Origin: Aegilops tauschii subsp. strangulata
Taxonomy: Eukaryota; Streptophyta; Magnoliopsida; Poales; Poaceae
DNA length: 64,000 bases
Assembly: GCF_002575655.3 (NCBI RefSeq)
Contig: NC_053035.3
Coordinates: 87,445,322 to 87,509,321, forward strand
Direction of reading: 5' to 3'
The first letter of the stretch is position 1, and each line of letters opens with the position of its first letter. Below the pieces are notes generated by a model. It was not told the origin of the DNA and ran no database searches. It was given only the letters and a program-made list of their open reading frames with translations. Of this stretch, positions 54,541 through 64,000 are shown in pieces. Position numbers and translations under genes: made by a program.

Positions 54541-56060
54541 TGATGACCCACAAGTATAGGGGATCTATCGTAGTCCTTTCGATAAGTAAGAGTGTCGAAC
54601 CCAACGAGGAGCAGAAGGAAATGATAAGCGGTTTTCAGCAAGGTATTCTCTGCAAGCACTGAAATAATAGGTAACAGATAGTTTTGTGATAAGATAATTT
54701 GTAACGAGCAACAAGTAACAAAAGTAAATAAAGTGCAGCAAGGTGGCCCAATCCTTTTTGTAGCAAAGGACAAGCCTGGACAAACTCTTATATAGAGAAA
54801 AGCGCTCCCGAGGACACATGGGAATTATCGTCAAGCTAGTTTTCATCACGTTCATATGATTCGCGTTCAGTACTTTGATAATTTGATATGTGGGTGGACC
54901 GGTGCTTGGGTGCTGTCCTTACTTGGACAAGCATCCCACTTATGATTAACCTCTATGGCAAGCATCCGCAACTACAACAAAAGTATTAAGGTAAACCTAA
55001 CCATTGCATGAAACATATGGATCCAAATCAGCCCCTTACGAAGCAACGCATAAACTAGGGTTTAAGCTTCTGTCACTCTAGCAACCCATCATCTACTTAT
55101 TACTTCCCAATGACTTCCTCTAGGCCCAAATAATGGTGAAGTGTCATGTAGTCGACGTTCACATAACACCACTAGAGGATAGACAACATACATCTCATCA
55201 AAATATCGAACGAATACCAAATTCACATGACTAATAATAGCAAGACTTCTCCCATGTCCTCAGGAACAAACGTAACTACTCACAAAGCATATTCATGTTC
55301 ATAATCAGAGGAGTATTAATATGCATAAAGGATCTGAACATATGATCTTCCACCAAATAAACCAACTAGCATCAACTACAAGGAGTAATCAACACTACTA
55401 GCAACCTACAGGTACCAATCCCAGACTTGGAGACAAGAATTGGATACAAGAGATGAACTAGGGTTTGAGAGGAGATGGTGCTGGTGAAGATGTTGATGGA
55501 GATTGCCCTCTCCCGGTGAGAGGAGCGTTGGTGATGACGATGGCGATGATTTCCCCCTCCCGGAGGGAAGTGTCCCCGGCAGAACAGCTCCGCCGGAGCC
55601 CTAGATTGGTTCCGCCACGGTTCTGCCTCGTGGCGGCGGAGTCTCGTCCCGAAAGCTTGCTTATGATTTTTCTTCAGACGAAAGACCTCATATAGCAGAA
55701 GATGGGCACCGGAGGGCCAACAGGGGGCCCATGAGGCAGGGGGGCGCGCCCAGGGGGGTAGGGCGCACCCCCACCCTCGTGGACAGGTGGAGGCCCCCCT
55801 GACGTATTTCTTCCGCTCAGTATTTTTTATTATTTCCAAAAATAACTTTCGTGGAGTTTCAGGACTTTTGGAGTTGTGCACAATAGGTCTCTAATACTTG
55901 CTCCTTTTCCAGCCCAGAATTCCAGCCGCCGGCATTCTCCCTCCTTATGTAAACCTTGTGAAATAAGAGAGAATAGGCATAAGTATTGTGACATAATGTG
56001 TAATAACAGCCCATTGCAATAAATATCGATATAAAAGCATGATGCAAAATGGACGTATCA
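54541..56060 (-). repeat. 3' LTR of the minus-strand Athila-lineage element
   Basis: 1520 bp. On the plus strand it runs from TGATGACCCACAAGTATAGG to ATGGACGTATCA; on the minus strand it therefore starts TGATACGTCC and ends GTGGGTCATCA. The inner end abuts the polypurine tract. Frames such as 55372-55881 translate LTR sequence only. Confidence 0.85.
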
Positions 56061-56074
56061 ACTCCCCCAAGCTT
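56061..56074 (-). promoter_or_regulatory. Polypurine tract
   Basis: Minus strand AAGCTTGGGGGAGT next to the LTR. Confidence 0.85.
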
Positions 56075-56776
56075 AGACCTCGCTTGTCCTTAAGCGGAAG
56101 CCGATAACGATAAATATGTCCACATGTTTAGAGGTAGAGGTGTCGATAAAATAAAATACGGACATGAGGGCATCATGATTATTCTCATAACAGCAACATA
56201 TATGGATATTGTCATATGATTTCTTATGCTCAAGTAATAATCTACTCACAATGCAAAGTATGAATCAGAAACTTTATTGAGAACTAACAAACTATAATCT
56301 CAGTCATTGAAGCAGTTGCAATTTATCATAACATCAGAAAGAGTCTATGTCAGAGCTTTCTAGCAAGTCCACATACTCAACTATCATTTAGTCTTTCATA
56401 ATTGCTAACACTCACGCAATACTTGTGGTTACGGAGTTTTAACCGGACACAGAGAAAGATAGGGGCTTATAATTTCGCCTCCCAACCTTTTACCTCAAGG
56501 GTAATGTCAACAATAATAGTTCATGCTAACCCATATCCAATTAGATATATCTATCAGGATCTTTCCAACACACTGTGCTTGCCAAAGGATAAAATATAAA
56601 AAGGAAAGGTGAAGATCACCATGACTCTTGCATAAGGTAGAAGGTAATAATAAAAGATAGGCCCTTCGCAGAGGGAAGCAGAGGTTGCCTTGCGCTTTCA
56701 GGGTTGGATGCACAAAATCTTAATGCGAAAGAACGTCACTTTATATTGCCACTTGTGATATGAACCTTTATTATGC
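56075..56776 (-). other. Non-coding 3' internal region, first part
   Basis: AT-rich sequence without a gene. It continues after the solo LTR at 61548. Confidence 0.55.
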
Positions 56777-59700
56777 TGTCACACTCTGATTTTCATGCCA
56801 CAACACTGAAGTCAATAAATCATGCTAAAATGTGGTTTGACAAAAACTTTTGAGTGTTTTGTCTTTGCTTGGATTGAATGTTTGACTGTTGTTTGCTAGT
56901 GCTCTAAAAATCAAATAAATCCTCCAACTCTTATACTCCTTCTCCTTGCTCCAAACTCTTGAACCAATGATCATTCCATGTGTATAGTACCTTATAGAAT
57001 TTTCTTACAAAAATAATTTGGCCAAAATGTATTTTCAAAAATTACTTTTCCAAAAACCCCTGAACTGAGATTTGCACTGCAAGTACTTAATTAAGGGCAG
57101 TAAAAATCTTTCCAAAAATATATTTGACTCCTATTAGATATAGGATACCCAGAAACCACAAAAATATAATTTTAAAAGTTATTTTCCTATTTAATTTAAA
57201 GGCTTTTTCTTAAGTCCGGAAATGGTCTTTAATAGGTTAAAATTATTTTAATGCTTTAAAAATATTTTGGAAAAACCTAGGGAAACTAAGTGGACATATA
57301 TTTTCCATATATAAGAGTTTCAACACATGGTCATGTTCAAATTATTGGTCAAACCCCTCAAAAACCATTTCTGGATATTTCAAGCTTTTGAAATATTTAC
57401 AAAGGAAATATTCCCCAAAAATTCCAAGAAAATTCTATCATGTCACATATGACATGTTTGATGATCTTGCCAAGTCTCATGTTATGGAGAATAGTATAAC
57501 CCCATGAAATCCTCTCAAAACCACTTCTGTCCTTTTTTCAAGTTTGAACAACTTTGCACTGTCAAACATGTCCAAATGCTCTCAAACTTGGTGCACATAC
57601 TCAAATGGTGTAATAATGCATCTAGACCAAATGGCACAAGTTGGAGAGAATGTTATCTTGATCAAAGTGCCCCAAAACCCTCTCTGTCCAGAACCAAATT
57701 TGAACAACTTTACATTGGCAACTTTCTCCTTTTGATCTCAACTTTTGTGGACATGTTAAGAACCTCAAATGATGACACTACACCAAGTGGTGCATCAAGG
57801 AGAACAGATTTGCATGACTAAATCTTGGGAAGTCCATTTCTGTTGATTTCTAGAGTTTACAAAAGTTGCATTGGCAACTTTGCCCAAATGGACTCAATCT
57901 TGGTGGAACCACTTGTTTTCTCATGCCATTTGGCCCTGTCAAGCCTTATGACAAGAGGAGTTCATCTTCTTGCCCAAAGCAACAACAAACACCTTCTGCC
58001 ATTTTTCTAAAAACACCAAATTGACCACTTCCACTAATCTCCATGAGTTCTCCTCTTTACCACAACCCCTCCTAGTCCCCCTCTACCTCTGGTGTGCTTC
58101 CCTGCCCGAGAGGCAATGATGAAGGGGGGCAAGGATCCACTTTTCTTCTTTGGACAGCAGCAATTTTCACTCTCTCTCCACCCCTCCTCTACTCTACTGG
58201 CGCCCCTGGGCATCCCATGCCACTTTCCCATTGTTTACTTCCCCCTGCAGCCCCTAGACACAAGTGGACGCGCGAGTGCGCGCGGAAAAGCCGCGGATGC
58301 CGGCCATTTGCGCACTCTGGAGCGCCTGGCAGAGCACCCGACCGTTGACGCTGCACTCCCCCACCACCTCGAGCCTCACCCTCGCGCCAGTCGAGGTGCC
58401 TCGACGTCCGCAACACGCCACCATGCTGGGCCCCTCCTCTCTCCCTCTCGCTCACCTCCAGCAGCACGCGCGCCAGAGCCGCCCGAGAGCCCCAATGGGC
58501 AAGCCCACACGCGCGGCGCTCTGCCACTCCCCCGCTCTCTCTCCTTCTCCCTCGACTTGGGCCACGCCCACGAGCGCCGCAGACAGCCCCGAGCCTCCTC
58601 CAGTGGCCACTGCGGCCATTTCTGCGGGTGCCCGTAGGCCACGTCCACGGTGAGCCACGACCTCGCTATATAAGGCCGCCCGAGGCCTCTCTCTTGAGCC
58701 CTTTCGCCCTCTCTCCCTCCCGTACGTCACCCAGACCCGGCCATCCCTCTCCCCGTGTCCTCCATCCACCACAATGGCCGGAGCATCGCCGTCGGGCACC
58801 GCCTAAATTCGGGCTATCCCAAGCCTCTTTTCTCTCCTAACCACTCCAGAGCCCCCTCACCACCACCGCCGACTCGCCCCACACTCCATTTCCTCCTCCC
58901 CGTGCTTGCAGCGCCATGCCCCAACCTCGCCGACAGCCTCCTCCGCGGCCATCTAGGCCATCGCCGCTACAGCCCTCCCAGGCATGCGTGAAGCACATGG
59001 ACGGGTGCGGCGTGGCCTCCTGAGCACACCGGTGGGCAGAGCATCGCCGGAGATGCTCTGTAGTGCCGGCAATCGCCAGCGGGATCCGGTCCTCCCCGCG
59101 GCCGGAGCGCGCGCGGGAGGTTGAAAACGGCCTGCTGCTGGGCCCCGCGCGTCAGCGACCCAGCAGGCGGGCCCGACTGTTTAAGTGGAAACGGCTTCGG
59201 CCGGATCTGCCTCCCCTGCGCGCAGGCGCACCCCCGCGAAGCCGCCTTCGACATCACCACCTCTGCCCGCGCAGCCGAGCCACTGGGCCGGCCCACGGTC
59301 TATCTGTCGCCCCGTGCACAGGATAAGGTTAAAGCCTTATTTCCTTTTTCTTTTTCCAGTCAACTTCAAAAATCTATAAATAATTCAACAGAGCTCCAAA
59401 TTTGATGATTCAAATTTTTAGTAGTTCATAAATTCATGATCTATCACATGGTGCTGTTTGCACATTTTTCCAGGAAACTTTTCTTCACACATATTTATCA
59501 AAACCCCATTTTCCATTTCTGTGATGAACTTTAGAAAATCACAGAGAGCTCAAATTTGATCCAAATGCCATGATTCAAATTCCTAGATGCTTCTAAGTTC
59601 ATAACTTAGTTTATGAACATATTTATTAATACTTTCTGTGCCACACAAAATAATGAGCCATTTCTTCATACTTGTCAACTTTGCAAATTCATAGGAAAAT

Positions 59701-61542
59701 CATTTGAACTCCAAATCTAGTGAAACCAACTCCTAAATGCTTCTAAAATCATGCCTTGTTAAATGGGTATCTTTTCTCATTTTTCAAAACTATGTTTCTG
59801 TACACTTCTTGCAAATCCATAAACCCCTTGATTCCATCATATCAAAATGTTTAGAAATATTCACTAATCCAATTTCAATGAAACCACCCTGGTTATTTTT
59901 CATATGACCAGGGAAGTCCTAGAAAAGTCAAATCCATATTTTTAGAGCACTTCTATTTTTTGTCTTGTTGTGTTGCTTATTATGATTGTTTCGACGTTAG
60001 TTGACGAAGTAGATGGAGTACTTGGAGAAGGACCAGAAGATCTCAAGAATCTGATGAACCAGGCAAGCAGCCCTTTGACCATGTCCATGAAACCCTTTTT
60101 ATGCATGTCATATAGCACTTTACTATTGTTGCATCGGAATCATGATGAGATGGTAACCACTTTGGTGGGTTGCCTTTGTTGCTTCCTTGTTGATACTTGC
60201 ATTGTGCATGACCCTACCTTCCTATGAGGGTTATGCGGGTGGGAGTAGATAGGATGCTAAAGTAGTTGCTACGCAAAAATGGGACGGGAATATGCATGGT
60301 GATGGGAGCAAGATTGTTTTCAAGAGACTTTTCGAAAACCCTGTCGGGTGCCCCTTATGCCCGAAGGAGATAATGAGTTGGGTAACCACTTGATGATGAA
60401 GTGGTGTAGCGAGGCAAGTGTGTGTGGTGTTTTGAAAACGAATTGGTTTAAGTTGCGACCGTTACTCCAACCTTACATGCGCAACCACTCTACCCTTATA
60501 TGGGAAAGGGCATTATTGATTACCTAGGCCGATACTAGCTTGGAGCCCGCATTACTAGTGACGGGGGAGAGTTGGTGCTCTCTCTCGGGACGGGGTCGTG
60601 CCAGGTAGGGCGGCCAAGAACATTTTTATGGGGCACCGGACACACCGTTGGTACCCCGTGCCAGTGGTATGTGATGAATATGGGAGCGAGGCTCCACAAT
60701 TTTAAGATGTGAAATGTTGGGTACGGGGTTACTACCAATCGAGTGGACTCTATGTTAGTGTCGTCTAGGGAAAGATAGTGATCGGGTGCTTACCCCGGGT
60801 ACTTGAGGTACCGCGGGTTGTGGATGACACGGAAGTTCCCCGGATCTTGTGGGTAAAGTGTGCAACCTCTGCAGAGTGTAAAACTATTCGAATAGCCATG
60901 TCCACGGTCAAGGACAGTTGGGTAACCGCTCTTGGGCTACGTCCACTTGTTTACAAACCAGTGTGTGTGGGAAGAACTACTTGGGTCAAGTCAAAGGACT
61001 TGACATGATTGAGTTGGGTTGATGCCCATCTATTCATGTTGGTATCTGTAACCTGTCCTCATGGTTACTTGAATTCTCCTGATGCATGTCTTACAAGTTG
61101 TTGAACATGTCATTGCACTCAAAACTAGCTTTCTGCAAAAATTTACCTATATCATGCATTGTTGTATCTTGAACCAAAACATGGGTTGCTTGCGAGTACA
61201 TTCAAAGTACTCATTGGCTTGCCACTGGTTATTTTATTGGCCAGGCATGAAAGAACAGGATATGATGAAGAATACTTCGGTGATGAACGTGCGAGCTAGG
61301 ACGCTTCCCATTCAGAATGCCTGTAGGGTTAAGGCAGATGGCATGGGTCCAAGTTATCGACGAAGATTTCCGCTGCGATGTTATACTCAAGACTTGACCA
61401 TAATGGTCCTACTTGTGTAATACGGTATGTATGGATGTAAGACTCTTGTTATTCAGCTTCTGTGTGTTCAGTGAGCATTGATCTCTGGGATCACTGTACA
61501 CGTGCATTCGGTGATCACGACTTATGAGTCGGGGTCCCCACA
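56777..61542 (+). mobile_element. Large solo LTR, 4766 bp, TSD TATGC
   Basis: Begins TGTCACACTCTG and ends GGGGTCCCCACA, flanked by a perfect TSD TATGC (56772-56776 and 61543-61547). There is no primer-binding site, polypurine tract or coding domain between, so this is most simply a solo LTR left by recombination. A length near 4.8 kb recalls the very long LTRs of Sukkula-type Gypsy elements; this is a guess from size. GC-rich central zone (58090-59340) with TATATAA at 58667. Frames inside, up to 181 codons, show no domain. Confidence 0.75.
58667..58673 (+). promoter_or_regulatory. TATA box in the large solo LTR
   Basis: TATATAAGGCCGCCC context, followed by a CT-rich initiator-like stretch. 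Gives the LTR plus-strand polarity. Confidence 0.55.
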
Positions 61543-61547
61543 TATGC

Positions 61548-62349
61548 AGTCCGTCGCTTTTATTTCTTCCACATCACAAGATCGTATAAAGCTTATTTCC
61601 TCCACACCAATCAATCATACATATTTAGAGAGCAATTTTTATTGCTTGCACCGATGACAACTTACTTGAAGGATCTTACTCAATCCATAGGTAGATATGG
61701 TGGACTCTCATGGTAAAACTGGTTTAAGGGTATTTTGGAAGCACAAGTAGTATCTCTACTTGGTGCAAAGAATTTGGCTATCATGAGGGGGAAAGGCAAG
61801 CTCAACATGTTGGATGATCCATGACAATATACTTTATCTCAGATATAAGAAAACATAACCCATTACGTTGTCTTCCTTGTCCAACATCTTCTCTTTAGCA
61901 TGTCATATTTTAATGAGTGTTCCCAATCATAAAAGATGTCCAAGATAGTATATTTATATGTGAAATCTCTCTTTATTTATTACTTCCTATTAATTGCAAT
62001 GATGACCAAAGCTATGTTTGCCAACTCTCAACAATTTTTAATCATCATACTCTCTCTATGTGAAGTCATTACTCTCAATAAGATCAATATGATCTTTTTA
62101 TTCCTTTTTATTCTTTTTCTTTTCTTTTATTCCCTCAACATCATAGCAAAATAATCAAGCCCTTGACTCAACACTAATATTTATTATATATAGATCACGG
62201 ACTCGATTACATAGAGGGATCATAAAGCAAAACTCAAAACTAGATCATACTAAAACTTTATTCTACTAGATCAAGATACTACTAAAAGGATCGAACTAAG
62301 AAAAAAGGGTAAAGATGGGAGATGTGGTGGTGATACGATACCGGGGCAC
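61548..62349 (-). other. Non-coding 3' internal region, second part
   Basis: Continuation of the Athila-lineage internal DNA after the solo LTR; AT-rich, with no convincing reading frame. Confidence 0.5.
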
Positions 62350-62362
62350 CTCCCCCAAGCTT
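62350..62362 (-). promoter_or_regulatory. Internal polypurine-tract-like sequence
   Basis: Minus strand AAGCTTGGGGGAG, just downstream of the ORF relic, mirroring 26495-26508 in the plus-strand element. Confidence 0.6.
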
Positions 62363-62397
62363 GGTGGTTGCCAAGGGGAGTGCCCATACCCATGTGA

Positions 62398-62909
62398 TTA
62401 TATCTCCTTTGCTGGTGAAGGGATTGTTGATGATGTAGGCTTGTCGTCCATCTTCCAAGGCATAGGGTCACCATCATAGAAGGATGATCGAGTCTCCGGG
62501 ATCCTTAAATCTGCAGCCAAACTCATCCTCTTGAATCTATATTCATACTCACAGTTTTGGTTTTGCAGGTCATAGATTTCGGCTTGGAGGTGCTCGATTT
62601 TCTCGTGAAGCTTGAAGATGGCCTCCCCAATGTCCTTGGCATCCAGCTTGTGGTTGTTGGTGAACTCCGTGATCATTATGTGATTGGAGTCAAGTCCACG
62701 CTCCACCATCTCCTCGCACTTGAAAACTTGTTGCTCCATTGCTTCAAGCCTTGCTCCACGCTTCCGGTCCTCCGTGGTCCCTCAACATCGCGGATGTGTA
62801 GCACCCCCTCACGCATCTCAATCGTTTGAGGGTGTTGCAGCACCTCCGCGAGGTAGGGGTTGATGACCTTCTCGAAGAACTTGTCCTTGGGGGCACTTGG
62901 AGACGTCAT
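62398..62909 (-). pseudogene. Athila-lineage post-pol ORF relic (coiled-coil type)
   Basis: The first frame, 62909-62676, begins MTSPSAPKDKFFEKVINPYL and reads EVLQHPQTIEMREGVLHIRD. A 1-nt shift near 62740 moves to the frame 62739-62398 with MEQQVFKCEEMVERGLDSN, FKLHEKIEHLQAEIYDLQNQ (heptad pattern, likely coiled coil) and RIPETRSSFYDGDPMPWKMD. The function in the element is unknown. It differs from the ORF at 25381-26307, so the two elements represent different families or different parts of the 3' region. Confidence 0.6.
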
Positions 62910-63218
62910 GATGATCTAGATCTGTCAGAAAAACAGCTCGAAACAAGAACAGAGGATATTTGCGTGATACAGGAGTTAAAACCTTCGGGAGATTATATAA
63001 TGAATTTTTACCGACCAAAATACGTATCGTGCAAGAAAACAGAGTCCGGAGAGCACACGAGGTGCCCACGAGGCAGGGGGCGCGCCCTCCACCCTCGTGG
63101 AGGCCTCGTGTCCTTCCCGGACTTGCTTCTTATTTTTCTATTTTTCTAAATATTCCAAAACGGAGAAATATTGCCATTAGAATTGTTTTGGAGTCGGTTT
63201 AGTTACCGTACCACATAC
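62910..63218 (-). other. Spacer between integrase and the post-pol ORF
   Basis: About 300 bp with a GGGGGCGCGCCCTCC segment that resembles LTR-type GC islands; no gene seen. Confidence 0.4.
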
Positions 63219-64000
63219 CTATTCCTCTTCAGAGTCTGAAACGTTCCGGAAAGTGTCCCTTATGTATTCCTCCGGGGTTACGGTTTCAATAACATTGGTT
63301 TCAACATTTATAGGATTACCTGAGATATAATGTTTAATTCTTTGGTCGTTCACCACCTTCGGATTTGTACCTTTGAAGTTGTTGATTTTTATGGCACCGG
63401 AACGATAGACCTCCTCGATAACGTAAGGGCCTTCCCATTTAGAGAGAAGTTTTCCTGCAAAAAATCTTGAACGAGAATTGTATAGTAATACATAATCACC
63501 TACATTAAACTCACGCTTTTGTATTCTTTTGTCATTCCATCTTTTAACTTTTTCTTTAAACAACTTGGCATTTTCATAGGCTTGGGTTCTCCATTCATCA
63601 AGTGAGCTAATATCAAATAACCTCTTCTCACCGGCAAGTTTGAAATCATAGTTGAGCTCTTTAATGGCCCAATATGCCTTATGTTCTAGTTCTAGAGGTA
63701 AGTGACATGCTTTTCCGTAAACCATTTTATACGGAGACATACCCATAGGATTTTTATATGCAGTTCTATAGGCCCATAGTGCATCATCAAGTTTCTTGGA
63801 CAAATTCTTTCTAGATCTATTAACAGTCTTTTGCAAAATTAATTTGAGCTCTCTATTACTCAATTCCACTTGACCACTAGACTGCGGGTGATAAGGAGAT
63901 GCAATTCTATGATTAACATCATATTTAGCAAGCATTTTACGGAAAGCACCATGAATAAAATGTGAACCACCATCAGTCATTAAATATCTACGGACTCCAA
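63219..64000 (-). CDS. Gypsy integrase C-terminal part (pol), continues past the window
   Basis: Open from the window edge to the stop at 63219. It starts within the catalytic core: [20 protein letters not shown] (second catalytic Asp), then [20 protein letters not shown] (catalytic Glu), [20 protein letters not shown] and [20 protein letters not shown]. The C-terminal DNA-binding-like part follows ([40 protein letters not shown]), closing with NVSDSEEE. The wording [18 protein letters not shown] is typical of Athila-lineage integrases. No stop or frameshift is seen within the 260 visible codons; the first Asp and the zinc-binding region lie outside the window. Confidence 0.9.
   Translation of the reverse strand, partial: GVRRYLMTDGGSHFIHGAFRKMLAKYDVNHRIASPYHPQSSGQVELSNRELKLILQKTVNRSRKNLSKKLDDALWAYRTAYKNPMGMSPYKMVYGKACHLPLELEHKAYWAIKELNYDFKLAGEKRLFDISSLDEWRTQAYENAKLFKEKVKRWNDKRIQKREFNVGDYVLLYNSRSRFFAGKLLSKWEGPYVIEEVYRSGAIKINNFKGTNPKVVNDQRIKHYISGNPINVETNVIETVTPEEYIRDTFRNVSDSEEE

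Larger units (their letters stand above)
54541..64000 (-). mobile_element. Athila-lineage Gypsy element, minus strand, partial
   Basis: Shows, in plus coordinates, the 3' LTR (54541-56060), polypurine tract (56061-56074), non-coding 3' region, an ORF relic (62909-62398) and the end of pol with integrase (64000-63219). It runs off the right edge. A 4.77-kb solo LTR is inserted at 56777-61542. Within the window the integrase frame is uninterrupted. Family probably Sabrina/WHAM type, but not verified. Confidence 0.85.

Noticed and set aside
58092..58653. 181- and 129-codon frames in the large solo LTR
   Set aside because: Overlapping frames in the GC-rich centre, with no domain and no conserved motif.
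1..64000. CRISPR arrays, rRNA, tRNA genes
   Set aside because: Tandem repeats here have no regular direct-repeat/spacer pattern, and no tRNA or rRNA sequence was recognised. The only tRNA-related sequences are retrotransposon primer-binding sites.

Overview
The window looks like intergenic chromosome sequence from a Triticeae grass (wheat, barley or Aegilops type). The evidence is a BARE-1/WIS/Angela-type Copia element with LTRs of about 1.7 kb and a tRNA-iMet primer-binding site, Athila-lineage Gypsy LTRs beginning TGATACGTC, Stowaway MITEs and L1-type LINEs. No bacterial or organellar features were seen. Most of the 64 kb is nested transposons. Only one gene looks intact: an F-box gene at 15960-18750.

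Layout. 1-6091: the 5' half (minus strand) of a degraded BARE-1/Angela-type element with its LTR. 6106-9260: a Stowaway MITE, an AT-rich repeat, a LINE ORF2 relic and a tandem array. 9440-15960: low-copy sequence carrying a GC-rich repeat, an old tandem duplication, two solo LTRs with perfect 5-bp target-site duplications (TSDs), two more Stowaway MITEs and a hAT-type MITE with an 8-bp TSD. 15960-18750: the two-exon F-box gene, whose intron holds an inverted copy of the GC-rich repeat. 18666-24950: three copies of the gene's 3' end plus downstream DNA; two of them are fused to the same dispersed repeat.

24951-53426 is an Athila-lineage fragment whose 3' LTR is split by a 23.5 kb insertion. 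The insertion is a Tat-lineage Gypsy element (29283-52802, TSD TGATC), itself interrupted by a complete Copia element (30678-39234, TSD CCGCG) and a 5'-truncated LINE (43007-46575, 14-bp TSD). 53427-53999 is an orphan gene fragment. 54000-64000 is an LTR start cut by a second, minus-strand Athila-lineage element that runs off the window and carries a 4.77-kb solo LTR (56777-61542, TSD TATGC).

The most interesting item is in the Tat element. Between pol and the 3' LTR it carries an antisense reading frame (51035 to 50379) with a basic N-terminus, a B3-like DNA-binding domain and an acidic tail, preceded by its own TATA box. The LTR of the same element has four CATGCAG motifs, which resemble the RY sites bound by some B3 proteins, and an array of perfect short palindromes upstream of its TATA box. 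Together these suggest an element-encoded regulator that may act on its own LTR; the regulatory link is inference. The element's sense gag-pol frame is one continuous frame broken only by nonsense codons plus the two nested insertions, apart from an uncertain join near the gag start.
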